Shown piece by piece: positions 9,722 through 18,341 of a stretch of 34,746 nucleotides of DNA. The stretch is from Bacillota bacterium (GTDB lineage: Bacteria; Bacillota; Clostridia; Peptostreptococcales; Anaerovoracaceae). Location of the stretch: the NCBI GenBank assembly GCA_021443825.1, contig JABUTE010000040.1, forward strand, positions 1 through 34,746. The letters are read 5' to 3'. Position 1 is the stretch's first letter. The number at the start of each line of letters is the position of its first letter. Position numbers and translations under genes: made by a program. A model generated the notes under the pieces. It was given only the letters and a program-made list of their open reading frames with translations, did not search any database and was not told the origin of the DNA.

Positions 9722-10603
9722 TTACTCTTCTGCGGGTGCAGCTTCTTCAACTGCAGGAGCAGCTTCAACTACTTCGGGTTCGGCAGCCTTAACGGGGCGC
9801 TTGCGAGGATTCTCGAACTTCTTGACTTCTTTTTCCTCGAATCTGCCGCCTCTGCGCTGATCGCGATCGGTTCTTTCACGGCGTTCTCTTCTTTCGCCGT
9901 TTCTGCGATCGCCGCGCTTGCCGCGTTCTCTCTTGGTTTCAGTCTCTTCGGGAATGGCAGGAACCAGATCCTTGCCCAAAACTTCGCCGACGTTGACCCA
10001 AACCTTTACACCGATTCTTCCGTACTGGGTATCCGCTTCGGTGAAACCGTAGTCGATATTGGCACGGAGAGTGTGAAGGGGAACATTACCTTCGCTGTAC
10101 TTTTCGCTTCTTGCGATTTCAGCACCGCCTACACGGCCGCTGATGACGACCTTGATACCCTTGGCACCGGCCTTCATGGCTCTCTGGATCGCCTGCTTCA
10201 TGGCTCTTCTGAAAGAGGTTCTCTTTTCCAGAGCCTGTGCAATGCTTTCTGCAGTCAGCTGAGCATCGGCGTCGGGGCGCTTCAGCTCTACGATGTTGAG
10301 GGAGATCTGCTTGCCGGTCAGCTTTTCGATCTCGCTCTTCAGCTGATCGATGCCGTCGCCGCCGCGTCCGATGACCATACCGGGCTTTGCGGTGAGCACG
10401 CTGATGCGCATGGTGTTCTCTGCAGCTCTTTCAATGACGATCTTGCTGACGCCGGCTGCATAGAGCTTCTTCTTGATGTATTCTCTGACCTTGTTGTCTT
10501 CTACCAGATAATCAGAGAAGTTCTTCTTATTAGCGTACCACTTGGAATCCCAATCCTGGATAACGCCGACTCTGAATCCATGGGGACTTACTTTCTGACC
10601 CAT
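9722..10603 (-). CDS. rpsC: 30S ribosomal protein S3 with long C-terminal tail
   Basis: Small-subunit protein at the mRNA entry tunnel, with helicase-like activity on mRNA in E. coli. The core, residues 1-215, is normal: [13 protein letters not shown], the type-II KH domain motif [12 protein letters not shown] (76-87), and the C-terminal domain to [14 protein letters not shown]. The protein then runs on to residue 293, about 60-75 residues more than usual. This tail has an arginine-rich part (about 224-255, with [18 protein letters not shown]) followed by an acidic, alanine/proline/glutamate-rich end ([16 protein letters not shown]). The tail is in frame and has the base composition of its neighbours, so it is a genuine extension. 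Confidence 0.97.
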   Translation of the reverse strand: MGQKVSPHGFRVGVIQDWDSKWYANKKNFSDYLVEDNKVREYIKKKLYAAGVSKIVIERAAENTMRISVLTAKPGMVIGRGGDGIDQLKSEIEKLTGKQISLNIVELKRPDADAQLTAESIAQALEKRTSFRRAMKQAIQRAMKAGAKGIKVVISGRVGGAEIARSEKYSEGNVPLHTLRANIDYGFTEADTQYGRIGVKVWVNVGEVLGKDLVPAIPEETETKRERGKRGDRRNGERRERRERTDRDQRRGGRFEEKEVKKFENPRKRPVKAAEPEVVEAAPAVEEAAPAEE

Positions 10604-10618
10604 TTTATTTCCTCCTGA

Positions 10619-10951
10619 TTATCTTTCCTTAAGTACAACACCGATGTGAGAGCTTCTCTTGAGAATTCTGCCTGCTCTGCCCTGAGAACCGGCTCTCCAA
10701 CGCTTCATGGTGGGGCCCTGGTTTACATAGATCTCAGCGACATACAGCTTGTCGAAATCCATATCGAAGTTGTTTTCTGCGTTTGCGCGGGCAGAGATGA
10801 CAACCTTTTCAACAAGTTCAGCGCTCTTTCCGGGGGTGAACTTTAAGATGGTAAGTGCTTCCTGAAGGCTCTTGCCTCTGACCAGGTCAGCTACAGGCTT
10901 GAGCTTGGAGGGAGACATTCTTACGTATTTAGCAATTGCTCTTGCTTCCAT
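10619..10951 (-). CDS. rplV: 50S ribosomal protein L22
   Basis: Large-subunit protein whose beta-hairpin lines the exit tunnel, 110 residues. It starts MEARAIAKYVRMSPSKLKPVADLVRG. The hairpin is marked by VNQGPTMKRWRAGSQGRAGRI, interrupted only by normal variation. It lies 15 bases before rpsC and 19 after rpsS. Confidence 0.98.
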   Translation of the reverse strand: MEARAIAKYVRMSPSKLKPVADLVRGKSLQEALTILKFTPGKSAELVEKVVISARANAENNFDMDFDKLYVAEIYVNQGPTMKRWRAGSQGRAGRILKRSSHIGVVLKER

Positions 10952-10970
10952 TTTTTATCTCCTTCCTTTC

Positions 10971-11243
10971 TTACTTTACCTTGGAGGAACCGGCGTGGCC
11001 TCTGAAGGTTCTGGTGGGTGCAAACTCGCCCAGCTTATGACCGACCATATCTTCGGTTACATATACGGGGATGTGCTTGCGGCCGTCATATACGGCAATG
11101 GTGTGTCCGATCATCTGAGGGAAAATGGTAGAAGATCTGGACCAGGTCTTTACGACCTTCTTATCGTTGGCTGCGTTCATTGCTTCGATTGCCTTCAGAA
11201 GCTTTTCGTTTACGAACGGGCCCTTCTTTAATGATCTGCTCAT
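10971..11243 (-). CDS. rpsS: 30S ribosomal protein S19
   Basis: Small-subunit head protein, partner of S13, 90 residues. It begins [16 protein letters not shown] and holds the signature [17 protein letters not shown] near the C-terminus. It lies 17 bases after rplB. Confidence 0.98.
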   Translation of the reverse strand: MSRSLKKGPFVNEKLLKAIEAMNAANDKKVVKTWSRSSTIFPQMIGHTIAVYDGRKHIPVYVTEDMVGHKLGEFAPTRTFRGHAGSSKVK

Positions 11244-11260
11244 TTAGTTATCCTCCCTGA

Positions 11261-12094
11261 TTACTTCTGATTTCTTCTCTTAACAATGTACTTGTCGGAA
11301 GCCTTGTTCTTCTTTCTGGTCTTGTAACCGAGAGCAGGCTTGCCCCAAGGAGTAACAGGTCCGGGACGACCAACGGGTGCCTTACCTTCACCACCGCCGT
11401 GGGGGTGATCATTGGGGTTCATTACAGAACCGCGAACGGTAGGACGGATGCCCATGTGTCTGGTGCGGCCGGCTTTACCGATGTTGACCAGCTCGTGATC
11501 GCCGTTGCCGACTTCACCGATGGTCGCTCTGCAAAGCATGCTGATCTTGCGAACTTCGCCGGACGGAAGTCTTACCTGTGCATAGTTGCCTTCCTTTGCC
11601 ATGAGCTGTGCAGCGTTACCTGCGGCTCTGCAAAGCTGAGCACCCTTGCCGACCTTGAGCTCTACATTGTGGATCAGAGTACCGAGAGGGATATTTGCAA
11701 GGGGAAGAGCGTTTCCAACCTTGATATCTGCGTCTGCACCGCTGTACAGTACATCGCCGACCTGCAGCCCGTTGGGAGCGATGATGTAGGTCTTTTCGCC
11801 GTCTGCGTAGCAGAGCAGTGCGATGTTTGCGCTTCTGTTGGGATCGTATTCGATGGTCTTAACAGTTGCGGGGATGCCATCCTTATTTCTCTTGAAATCG
11901 ATGACTCTGTACTTGCGTCTGTTGCCGCCGCCTCTGTGGCGAACGGTGATGGCGCCGCGGTTATTTCTTCCTGCGTTCTTCTTCAGAGAAACGGTCAGGG
12001 ACTTTTCCGGAGTGGAAGAAGTGATCTCTTCGAAGGTGGAGACGGTCATTCCTCTCAGACCCGGAGTAGTCGGTTTATACTTTTTGATTCCCAT
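11261..12094 (-). CDS. rplB: 50S ribosomal protein L2
   Basis: Large-subunit protein needed for subunit joining and peptidyl transferase assembly, 277 residues. It begins [19 protein letters not shown]. The signature [19 protein letters not shown] at about residues 221-239 contains the conserved histidine of the HPHGGG loop. Length and domain order are normal. It follows rplW after 16 bases. Confidence 0.98.
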   Translation of the reverse strand: MGIKKYKPTTPGLRGMTVSTFEEITSSTPEKSLTVSLKKNAGRNNRGAITVRHRGGGNRRKYRVIDFKRNKDGIPATVKTIEYDPNRSANIALLCYADGEKTYIIAPNGLQVGDVLYSGADADIKVGNALPLANIPLGTLIHNVELKVGKGAQLCRAAGNAAQLMAKEGNYAQVRLPSGEVRKISMLCRATIGEVGNGDHELVNIGKAGRTRHMGIRPTVRGSVMNPNDHPHGGGEGKAPVGRPGPVTPWGKPALGYKTRKKNKASDKYIVKRRNQK

Positions 12095-12110
12095 TTTAAT
12101 CTCCTCCTAA

Positions 12111-12401
12111 TTACATGCCTTCGAAGAATTCGATGGTCTTGCTGGTTTCAGAGATGAATACAACTGCCTTCTTGTAAGCAGGAGTTCTGCCTACGTTGAC
12201 GCCCTGTCTCTTTACCTTGCCGTCGTAGTTAACGGTGTTGACTCTTACTACGTCTACGCCGAATGCTTCTTCAACAGCTGCCTTGATCTGAGGCTTGGTA
12301 GCCTTAACGTCTACCTTGAAGGTGTACTTTCTTTCCTGTGCGTCGTCCATGCTCTTTTCGGAGATCACGGGGCACTTGATAATGTCATAAGCGGTCTTCA
12401 T
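12111..12401 (-). CDS. rplW: 50S ribosomal protein L23
   Basis: Exit-tunnel rim protein that docks trigger factor and SRP, 96 residues. It begins MKTAYDIIKCPVISEKSMDD and includes KYTFKVDVKATKPQIKAAVE. The start codon overlaps the rplD stop as TAATG at 12399-12403. Confidence 0.98.
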   Translation of the reverse strand: MKTAYDIIKCPVISEKSMDDAQERKYTFKVDVKATKPQIKAAVEEAFGVDVVRVNTVNYDGKVKRQGVNVGRTPAYKKAVVFISETSKTIEFFEGM

Positions 12402-13024
12402 TATGCGTATACCTCCTCAAGCTTCTTAGCAGCATCCTGAGTCAGGATGAGGCTGGTATGGTTGATGATCTCATATACGTTGACCTGACCGACCCAGGTT
12501 ACCTGGACGCCGGGGATGTTTGCTGCGCTGAGCATAACGTTTTCGTCAACGTGGTCGGTAACGATCAGAGCCTTCTTGGCGGCGCCGATGTTAGCCAGGA
12601 CCTTGATCATTTCCTTTGTCTTTGCGGTCTCGAAGGACAGGTTGTCGAGAACGATCATTTCGTTGTCGGCCAGCTTGGAAGAGAGCATGGACAGCATTGC
12701 CAGTCTCTTTACCTTCTTGGGGATCGCATATCTGTAGCTTCTGGGCTTGGGTGCGAATGCTACGCCGCCGCCTACCTGAGTAGGATCAACAGTGGAGCCC
12801 TGTCTGTGACGACCGGTACCCTTCTGCCGGAAGGGCTTTCTGCCGCCTCCTCTGACGTCGCCTCTGGTCTTTGCGGACTGGGTGCCCTGTCTCTGATTTG
12901 CTAAATAATTCTTAACATATGCATGTACTGCGAATTCATTGGGCTCGATCGCGAAAACGGCATCGTTCAGTTCGATGGTTCCGGCTTCTGCGCCGAGCAT
13001 GTTCAGCATTTTTAATTCTGCCAT
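12401..13024 (-). CDS. rplD: 50S ribosomal protein L4
   Basis: Large-subunit tunnel protein, 207 residues. The extended loop carries TRGDVRGGGRKPFRQKGTGR (about residues 54-73). The globular part is complete. L4 is the autogenous repressor of the S10 operon in E. coli, so the structured leader upstream of rpsJ is a natural candidate target. It overlaps rplW by one base and lies 23 bases after rplC. Confidence 0.98.
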   Translation of the reverse strand: MAELKMLNMLGAEAGTIELNDAVFAIEPNEFAVHAYVKNYLANQRQGTQSAKTRGDVRGGGRKPFRQKGTGRHRQGSTVDPTQVGGGVAFAPKPRSYRYAIPKKVKRLAMLSMLSSKLADNEMIVLDNLSFETAKTKEMIKVLANIGAAKKALIVTDHVDENVMLSAANIPGVQVTWVGQVNVYEIINHTSLILTQDAAKKLEEVYA

Positions 13025-13047
13025 TGGACTACCTCCTTTCAGTCGCG

Positions 13048-13680
13048 CTACTTACCAACCTTGACTGCTGTACGGATACGGAGGAGACCTCCCTTGTTTC
13101 CGGGAACAGCGCCCTTAACGAGCATCAGGTTTCTGTCAGCAATAACTTTTACCAGTTCGAGGTTCTGCATGGTGACGGTATCTCTACCGGTTCTTCCGGG
13201 AGCCTTGTTGCCAAGGAATACTCTGGAGGGGTAGGTTGCAGCAGCCAGACCGCCGGGCAGTCTCTTGTGCTTGGAACCGTGAGTCATAGGTCCTCTTCTG
13301 TGGTGGTTTCTCTTGATGTTACCCTGGGTACCCTTACCTTTGGAAGTACCGGTAACGTCCAGCTTGATGCCGGCCTCGAAGTCTGCGACGGTGATGACCT
13401 GTCCGACCTCGTAGGTATCGCCCTCTTCCGGTCTGAATTCGGCCAGGTGCTTCTTGTAGCCTACGCCGGCCTTATCGAAGTGAGCCTTGGCAGGCTTGTT
13501 CATTCTGCAAGCCTTCTGGTCTTCAAAACCGATCTGTACGCCGTAGTAGCCATCATTTTCAACGGTCTTGATCTGGGTTACCACTGCGGGGCCAGCTTCA
13601 ATGACAGTTACAGGAATGATTTCTCCTGCTTCGGAAAAGATCTGGGTCATGCCGATCTTCTTTCCCAAAATTGCTTTCAT
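13048..13680 (-). CDS. rplC: 50S ribosomal protein L3
   Basis: Large-subunit assembly initiator close to the peptidyl transferase centre, 210 residues. I start it at the ATG at 13678-13680 ([15 protein letters not shown]), which follows TAGGAGGA by seven bases. In-frame codons further upstream lack a site and are not part of the family. The loop [20 protein letters not shown] and the signature KLAGQ-type region [19 protein letters not shown] are intact. Confidence 0.98.
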   Translation of the reverse strand: MKAILGKKIGMTQIFSEAGEIIPVTVIEAGPAVVTQIKTVENDGYYGVQIGFEDQKACRMNKPAKAHFDKAGVGYKKHLAEFRPEEGDTYEVGQVITVADFEAGIKLDVTGTSKGKGTQGNIKRNHHRRGPMTHGSKHKRLPGGLAAATYPSRVFLGNKAPGRTGRDTVTMQNLELVKVIADRNLMLVKGAVPGNKGGLLRIRTAVKVGK

Positions 13681-13762
13681 TCTTTTTCCTCCTAAGTTCT
13701 TACAGCGGATTGCGTTGTGCAATCATACTAAGTCCGTTAGTAATCTATGTTACGTCTGGTAC

Positions 13763-14071
13763 TTACAGCTTAATTTCGATATCCACACCTGCGGGCATGT
13801 CCAGCTTCATGAGAGTGTCCATGGTCTTTGCGGTCGGGTTGAGGATATCAATCAGTCTCTTGTGGGTCCTCTGTTCGAACTGTTCACGGCTGTCCTTGTA
13901 CTTGTGAACGGCTCTCAGGATGGTAACGACTTCCTTCTCGGTGGGGAGAGGGATGGGTCCGGAGACCTCAGCGCCGGTCTTCTTTGCAGCTTCTACGATC
14001 TTTGCTGCAGACTGGTCCAGAGCCTTGTGGTCGTAAGCCTTGAGTCTGATTCTGATTTTCTGACTACTCAT
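13763..14071 (-). CDS. rpsJ: 30S ribosomal protein S10
   Basis: Small-subunit head protein that in other bacteria also pairs with NusB in antitermination, 102 residues. It begins [20 protein letters not shown] at the ATG at 14069-14071, preceded by AAGGAG. The motif [16 protein letters not shown] and the C-terminal [14 protein letters not shown] are conserved. It is the first gene of the cluster; no str-operon genes (rpsL, rpsG, fusA, tuf) precede it here. Confidence 0.98.
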   Translation of the reverse strand: MSSQKIRIRLKAYDHKALDQSAAKIVEAAKKTGAEVSGPIPLPTEKEVVTILRAVHKYKDSREQFEQRTHKRLIDILNPTAKTMDTLMKLDMPAGVDIEIKL

Positions 14072-14397
14072 TTGATTTTTTTCTCCTTCTGTGTTTGCTT
14101 TGCGAAGCGGAATGCTTCGCGGTTTACACGCATTTTCGCTATATCTGCGTGAGGTTGTTCCATCGTGTTTTCGTTGGAACTTCAACGGTTTGTTGTCTTG
14201 CCCCTGCAACTCTTAGGGGTTCGGTACACGCTGCCGCGTGTTCCCTGCTTGATCGCTCAAGCGAAAATCACGAGAACGCCTTCGCCCATCTCAAGGATGG
14301 ACAGTTCTCCCCAGGAGTTCCCTGATAGCACAGCAACCTCCTGCGTCTTGGCTGGTAAGGGCGGATTCTTTGCGGAATTTCCCTTCCGTAAGCAAGC
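14072..14397 (-). promoter_or_regulatory. structured 5' leader of the S10 operon
   Basis: About 326 transcribed bases between the predicted promoter and rpsJ. On the transcribed strand I find a series of hairpins: 14370-14395 (GGAA/TTCC plus TTGC/GCAA), 14286-14300 (CCATC/GATGG), 14247-14262 (GCTTGA/TCAAGC closing a GCGA tetraloop), 14226-14241 (ACACGC/GCGTGT), 14201-14219 (CCCCT/AGGGG) and 14102-14120 (GCGAAGC/GCTTCGC). None has a T-run after it. S10 leaders are autoregulated by L4 in some bacteria; this one matches no consensus I can recall. Confidence 0.6.
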
Positions 14398-14403
14398 CTA
14401 ATC

Positions 14404-14432
14404 AATATACATCATGAAACATCGATATGCAA
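14404..14432 (-). promoter_or_regulatory. predicted promoter of the S10 operon
   Basis: Sigma-A-like promoter on the minus strand: -10 TATATT at 14404-14409, 17-base spacer, -35 TTGCAT at 14427-14432. The -10 is five of six; the -35 keeps only the TTG. The predicted transcription start is near 14397, which leaves the long leader described at 14072. Confidence 0.5.
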
Positions 14433-14744
14433 CCCCTTTTTTGAAAATTTCCGATTTTTTTTCAGGCCCCAAAAGCCTTGTGTTTTAACGGTTTCGGGCA
14501 TTTACGCAAAACCGTCGAAAAGCCGTTACCTCGCCCACGCGTCCGTGCGTTTCCACGTATGAAAATATTTAAAATAAATTATCGCAGAGCCCGTTTCAAT
14601 GACGACTTTTTTCGCATATTTTTATAGGAAACACTGTAAAAATATATATATTTTATAGTATTTTTCCGTTTCACCGCCCTTCCTGTCACTTTTCATTTCG
14701 TAAGGACGCAAGCTGAGCTGTACGCAAAAAATTTTTCTGTATAT
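14433..14744. other. non-coding A+T-rich spacer upstream of the S10 operon
   Basis: About 310 bases with no credible gene on either strand. It includes an inverted repeat (ACGGTTT at 14488-14494 with AAACCGT at 14509-14515) and long A/T tracts around 14570-14670. A weak second promoter is possible on the minus strand (TTGAAA, 17 bases, TATTTT, around 14570-14600), but I would not rely on it. Confidence 0.5.
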
Positions 14745-14776
14745 TAAAAAAAGAAGACCCGGCAGGGAGTCTTCTT
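14745..14776 (-). terminator. intrinsic terminator after birA
   Basis: On the minus strand an AAGAAGAC/GTCTTCTT stem (14751-14758 with 14769-14776) with a ten-base loop is followed at once by a run of T (A-run at 14745-14752 on the plus strand). It lies 58 bases after the birA stop and separates birA from the S10 operon promoter. Another hairpin (14795-14820) lies between it and birA. Confidence 0.85.
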
Positions 14777-14834
14777 GAAAAAAATATTTTTTCACCCGGA
14801 TCCGAAAGGGTCTTTCCGGGCCGGAAATTGCTCA

Positions 14835-15638
14835 TCAGACGTAGCCGCAAAGGCCGCGCACCGACACCTCGCCGGTGCTGACATGCTGAACCTGGCCGTC
14901 TGCCATACGCACCACCAGACGAAAATCGTCATCGATGGCAAGGCCGTAGGCTTCCTCACAGGTGCCGCCGGCATAATGGAGCATCAGGGGGATGCCGACG
15001 GTGCAGCAGCGCTGCCGGTATTTCTGCAGGTACTCCTCTTTCTGCGCGGGAAAGACACTGTACAGCCGGTCCAGGTGCCTGGTCAGAGCAGCGGCCAGCG
15101 CGGTGCGGTCTACCTCATGGCCCAGGTGCATGGCAAGAGATGTGGCGATGGGGCGGATGGAAGGCTCCAGATCCTCTTCCCGGTGATTGACGTTGATGCC
15201 GATGCCGGGCACGATATAGCGGACCGTTCCCGTTTCTGCATCCACCTCCATCTCGGTGAGAATGCCGCACAGCTTTTTCCCGTCCAGAATGATGTCGTTG
15301 GTCCACTTGATCTGCGTGCTGACGCCGCAGGTCTCTTCGATGGCGTCGCAGACAGCCGCCGCGATCCAGGCCGTCAGGTTCACCGCCTCTTCGGGGCGAA
15401 GCTGCGGGCGAAGCAGGCACGAATAGTAAAGGCCCTTGCCCTTGGGCGAATGAAAGCTGCGCCCGTAGCGGCCTCTTCCTGCGGTCTGTTCTTCTGCGGT
15501 GATCACCAGGCCCTCCGGCTCTCCGGCCAGGGCGCGGCGCTTGCACTCGGTGTTGGTGGAATCGATGGTGTCAAGGCACTGGAAGCGGCGGCCGATCACC
15601 TGCGTATCCGAAAGGCGCTCTAAGGTATTGCTGTTCAT
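14835..15638 (-). CDS. birA: biotin--protein ligase, monofunctional (no DNA-binding domain)
   Basis: Activates biotin with ATP and attaches it to the lysine of biotin carboxyl carrier domains. The protein has 267 residues and is only the catalytic and C-terminal domains: the biotin-binding GRGRYGR loop, the catalytic KWTNDI motif, then a C-terminal SH3-like domain ending STGEVSVRGL. The N-terminal helix-turn-helix of bifunctional BirA repressors is absent, so it should not repress biotin genes. I start it at the ATG at 15636-15638 (MNSNTLERL), seven bases after AAAGGGAG; an ATG six codons earlier has no good site. It lies 54 bases after the PHP gene, with a hairpin between them. Confidence 0.93.
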   Translation of the reverse strand: MNSNTLERLSDTQVIGRRFQCLDTIDSTNTECKRRALAGEPEGLVITAEEQTAGRGRYGRSFHSPKGKGLYYSCLLRPQLRPEEAVNLTAWIAAAVCDAIEETCGVSTQIKWTNDIILDGKKLCGILTEMEVDAETGTVRYIVPGIGINVNHREEDLEPSIRPIATSLAMHLGHEVDRTALAAALTRHLDRLYSVFPAQKEEYLQKYRQRCCTVGIPLMLHYAGGTCEEAYGLAIDDDFRLVVRMADGQVQHVSTGEVSVRGLCGYV

Positions 15639-15665
15639 GATATGGCTCCCTTTCATTGAAAATGC

Positions 15666-15683
15666 CCCGGTAAAAGAACCGGG
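15666..15683 (-). other. hairpin between PHP gene and birA
   Basis: CCCGGT at 15666-15671 pairs with ACCGGG at 15678-15683 around a six-base loop. On the minus strand it is followed by GCATTTTC, a weak T-run, so it may be an inefficient terminator or an RNA-end stabiliser between the two genes. Confidence 0.5.
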
Positions 15684-15692
15684 ACATGCACA

Positions 15693-16523
15693 TTATAACA
15701 TACGATAGAACCTCTCCATGACCTCCGGCTGAGGATCGTTGGTGCTGCCAAGGGGCGAGCGGCCCGCTCCGTGGTAATCGCTTCCGGCGGTCACCGCCAG
15801 ATCGTAAAGGCCGGCAAGATACAAAAGCCGGTTTTCTTCTTCATCGGAAAAGGTGGGATAATAGCATTCCATGCCCTGCAGACCGTCTTTTTTCAGGCGG
15901 AGGATCCGGTCTTCCATCTCGCGCCAGTCCAGCCGCTGCGAACCGTCTCCCAAAAGCCCGTGGGCCAGAACGGGAATGCCCCCGCTTTCCAGAATATAGC
16001 GGATCGCCTCCTGCGGGGTCAGATAGAAGCTGTTGCCGCCAAGGCCCGACACCAGCTGAAAGGCGCTCTCAAAATCGGGCGCCAGCTTCTTTTCCAGCAT
16101 CAGGCGGGCAAAGTGAGGCCGCCCCGGGTTATTTTCCGCCAGGATGCGGCTCTTTTCTTCTTCGGTAAAGGGAACACCTGTCTTTTCTTCGATATAGGCA
16201 AAGCGGCGGATCGCTTTTTCGATGCGCTCGGCGTGGGTCATGATGGCAGCCCTCTCCACGGAAGAGCCCTCCTCCTGAAAGCGGTAGCCCAGAATGTGAT
16301 ACTTTCCCAGGTCGTCTTTGCAAGAAAACTCAATGCCGTTAACAAAGGCCGGGTCGCCGGGTCGCAGGGCCTCCCGGATCTCTTTGCAGCCGCCAAAGCT
16401 GTCGTGATCGGTCAGCGAAAAGATGTCGAGTCGGTTTTCTCTTGCCTTCTGAAGCACCTGCAGGGGCGTGTCCGAGCCGTCGGAATAGACGGAATGCATG
16501 TGAAGATCCGGTCTGCTGTACAT
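15693..16523 (-). CDS. PHP-domain phosphoesterase (nucleoside bisphosphate phosphatase-like)
   Basis: A 276-residue PHP-fold metal-dependent phosphoesterase. Metal ligands are visible in order: DLHMHSVYSDGS (Asp6, His8, His10, Asp15), LTDHDS (Asp39-His40-Asp41), GIEFSC (Glu65), RPHFAR (His137), VLAHG (His188) and TAGSDYHG (Asp249, His251). The closest known group is YciV/TrpH, which acts on 3',5'-nucleoside bisphosphates and short RNA 5' ends; substrate here is inference. It begins five bases after the stop of the Na/Pi cotransporter gene and is almost certainly cotranscribed with it, which suggests a link to phosphate recovery. Confidence 0.9.
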   Translation of the reverse strand: MYSRPDLHMHSVYSDGSDTPLQVLQKARENRLDIFSLTDHDSFGGCKEIREALRPGDPAFVNGIEFSCKDDLGKYHILGYRFQEEGSSVERAAIMTHAERIEKAIRRFAYIEEKTGVPFTEEEKSRILAENNPGRPHFARLMLEKKLAPDFESAFQLVSGLGGNSFYLTPQEAIRYILESGGIPVLAHGLLGDGSQRLDWREMEDRILRLKKDGLQGMECYYPTFSDEEENRLLYLAGLYDLAVTAGSDYHGAGRSPLGSTNDPQPEVMERFYRML

Positions 16524-16528
16524 CGCCC

Positions 16529-18154
16529 TTATTCCTTCAGATCGGCGAAGGCTTCCGCAACATTGACCGCGTGGTCGGAGCAGCGCTCCAGATCGGAGGC
16601 CATATCGGTAAAGAGAACGCCGCCCAGAGGATCACAGCGCGATACCATGAGCCTTTGGATATGGTTGTTGACGATCTCCTTCTGGATGGCGTCGACCTTT
16701 TCTTCCTGACGGTCCACATCGGGGATCCGGTCGAAATCTTCGCTTTCGAAGACCTCCATCGACATCTGCACCGACTTGAGGGTCTCTTCGGCCAGATGCT
16801 TCAGCTCGCGAAGGCCTGTCTCGGAGATGATGGCCTTCTTATTCTTATAATCCAGCGCGTATTCGGCGATGTTTTCAGCATGGTCGGAAATACGCTCGAT
16901 ATCGGAGACCACCAGCATCATCTTGGAGATCATCGACGATACCTTGGGGGTAAAGTCTCTGGACCTCATGATGATCAGACGCTCCTGGATCTTGTCGGTC
17001 AGGATATCGACGGTCACCTCACCCTCCATGGAACGCTCTGCCAGCTTCTCGTTGAGATTGAAGAAGGCATCGACGGCATCCTGCAGGCTGTCGATGGCGA
17101 TCTGGCCCATGCGCACGATCTCAAGGCGCGCCTGGTGCAGCGCTACGGAAGAAGGCAGATTGGTCTGTACCATGTAGTGCAGCTTGCGGTCTTCCAGCTG
17201 CTTGCTTTCGTCGGGGCGAACAGCGATGATCTTTTCGGACAGGGAAACGATGAAGCGGGCGAAGGGATATTCGACAATGACCGCCACGATGGAGAAGATG
17301 GTGTGGGTATTGGCCACCTGACGGGCGATGCTGTTGGGGGTCAGGCTGTGGATCAGATTCAGGGTCTGGGGGAATACATTGATGATCAGAATGATGATGG
17401 CGGCGCGGAACAGGTTGAACAGCAGGTTCAGAACAGCCGTCCGCTTGCCGTTGCGGTTGGTGGTAAGAGACGCCAGAATGTTGGGGGTTACCGAACCGAT
17501 GGCGGCGCCGATGACCAGGTAGACGGTGATCTCATAGCTGATGAGACCCTCTACGGCAAACGCCTGAAAGATGACGACCGACGAAGAGGAGCTCTGCAAA
17601 AGAGCGGTAAAGCCGATGCCGAACAGAACGGCGATGGCGGGGTTGGCCAGGGTGCTTAAGAACGTGATAAACTGATCGCTTTGCGACAGAGGCGCGATAG
17701 CGGCTTTGATCAGCGAGATGCCGAAGAACAGCATACCGAAGCCCATGATGATGGAACCGATGTGCTTGACGGTATTGCGCTTTAAGAAGATATACATGAT
17801 CGCGCCGATAAACAGGATCATGGGTGCGTAGGCACCTAAATTGAAGGCGGTGATCTGCGCGGTGATGGTGGTACCGATGTTGGCGCCCATGATGACGCCG
17901 ATGGCCTGCATCAGGGTCATCAGGCCGGAGTTTACAAAGCTGATGACCATCATGTCGGTAGCCGACGAGCTCTGCACCAGCAGAGTAACGAGAATACCGA
18001 CCATTACGGCAACAAAGCGGTTTGAGGTGGCATGCTCAAGGATGCCTTTCAGATTGTCTCCTGCGGCGTTTTTCAGGCCGGTGGACATGATGCTCATGCC
18101 GTAGAGGAACAATCCGACGCCTCCCAGCAATGAGAACAATTCGTACATTGTCAT
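16529..18154 (-). CDS. Na/Pi cotransporter family protein with PhoU domain
   Basis: A 541-residue membrane protein. The first part holds two inverted Na/Pi-cotransport repeats: QSSSATD at 61-67 with GANIGTTITAQ at 90-100, and QSSSSSV at 187-193 with a degenerate GAAIGSVTPNILAS at 216-229. Hydrophobic segments fill residues about 5-305. From about 330 to 541 it is a soluble helical PhoU-type domain. Family members move phosphate with sodium; the PhoU part is thought to sense or regulate. The first of two close ATG codons is preferred, about ten bases from AAAGGAG. The upstream region has Pho-box-like repeats. Confidence 0.93.
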   Translation of the reverse strand: MTMYELFSLLGGVGLFLYGMSIMSTGLKNAAGDNLKGILEHATSNRFVAVMVGILVTLLVQSSSATDMMVISFVNSGLMTLMQAIGVIMGANIGTTITAQITAFNLGAYAPMILFIGAIMYIFLKRNTVKHIGSIIMGFGMLFFGISLIKAAIAPLSQSDQFITFLSTLANPAIAVLFGIGFTALLQSSSSSVVIFQAFAVEGLISYEITVYLVIGAAIGSVTPNILASLTTNRNGKRTAVLNLLFNLFRAAIIILIINVFPQTLNLIHSLTPNSIARQVANTHTIFSIVAVIVEYPFARFIVSLSEKIIAVRPDESKQLEDRKLHYMVQTNLPSSVALHQARLEIVRMGQIAIDSLQDAVDAFFNLNEKLAERSMEGEVTVDILTDKIQERLIIMRSRDFTPKVSSMISKMMLVVSDIERISDHAENIAEYALDYKNKKAIISETGLRELKHLAEETLKSVQMSMEVFESEDFDRIPDVDRQEEKVDAIQKEIVNNHIQRLMVSRCDPLGGVLFTDMASDLERCSDHAVNVAEAFADLKE

Positions 18155-18207
18155 GTTATCGTTTTCTCCTTTGCAACGATCTTTCTTTTTTAAACCAATT
18201 TTCTACG

Positions 18208-18234
18208 AATATATGCTAACACCATTTCCGTCAA
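18208..18234 (-). promoter_or_regulatory. possible promoter of the Na/Pi cotransporter gene
   Basis: On the minus strand TATATT at 18208-18213 resembles a -10, and TTGACG at 18229-18234 a -35, but the spacer is only 15 bases. Such a weak core would fit a promoter that needs an activator, and the Pho-box-like repeats lie just upstream. A nine-base direct repeat TATGCTAAC (plus strand 18212-18220 and 18276-18284) overlaps this region. Confidence 0.4.
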
Positions 18235-18251
18235 AATAACAGGTAAGGAGC

Positions 18252-18270
18252 TTGTAAAATTTCTGTAAAT
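18252..18270 (-). promoter_or_regulatory. Pho-box-like direct repeat
   Basis: On the minus strand TTTACA-GAAAT-TTTACA, two hexamers with an 11-base period, fits the Bacillus PhoP consensus TT(A/T/C)A(C/T)A-N5-repeat exactly. It lies about 100 bases upstream of the Na/Pi cotransporter start. Two more such hexamers, in the opposite orientation, follow at 18288-18293 and 18297-18302. A near-identical 19-base motif lies upstream of the flavoprotein gene (19055-19073). PhoP binding is inference. Confidence 0.45.
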
Positions 18271-18341
18271 TAGCCTATGCTAACTCGTTTACAAACTTTA
18301 CAATGCACGACCTGTCGGGCCCGCCCGTCTTGCCGGAGCAT

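Noticed and set aside
14068-14163. A 31-codon upstream ORF in the rpsJ leader whose TGA overlaps the rpsJ ATG
   Set aside because: The arrangement suggests coupling, but there is no ribosome-binding site before its ATG and the sequence overlaps a stable hairpin; it may be chance.
14257-14289. A ten-codon leader-peptide-like frame (MGEGVLVIFA) in the rpsJ leader
   Set aside because: No ribosome-binding site and no run of a regulatory amino acid.
14795-14820. A CCCGGA/TCCGGG hairpin between birA and its terminator
   Set aside because: It has no T-run directly after it; the hairpin at 14745-14776 is the better terminator.
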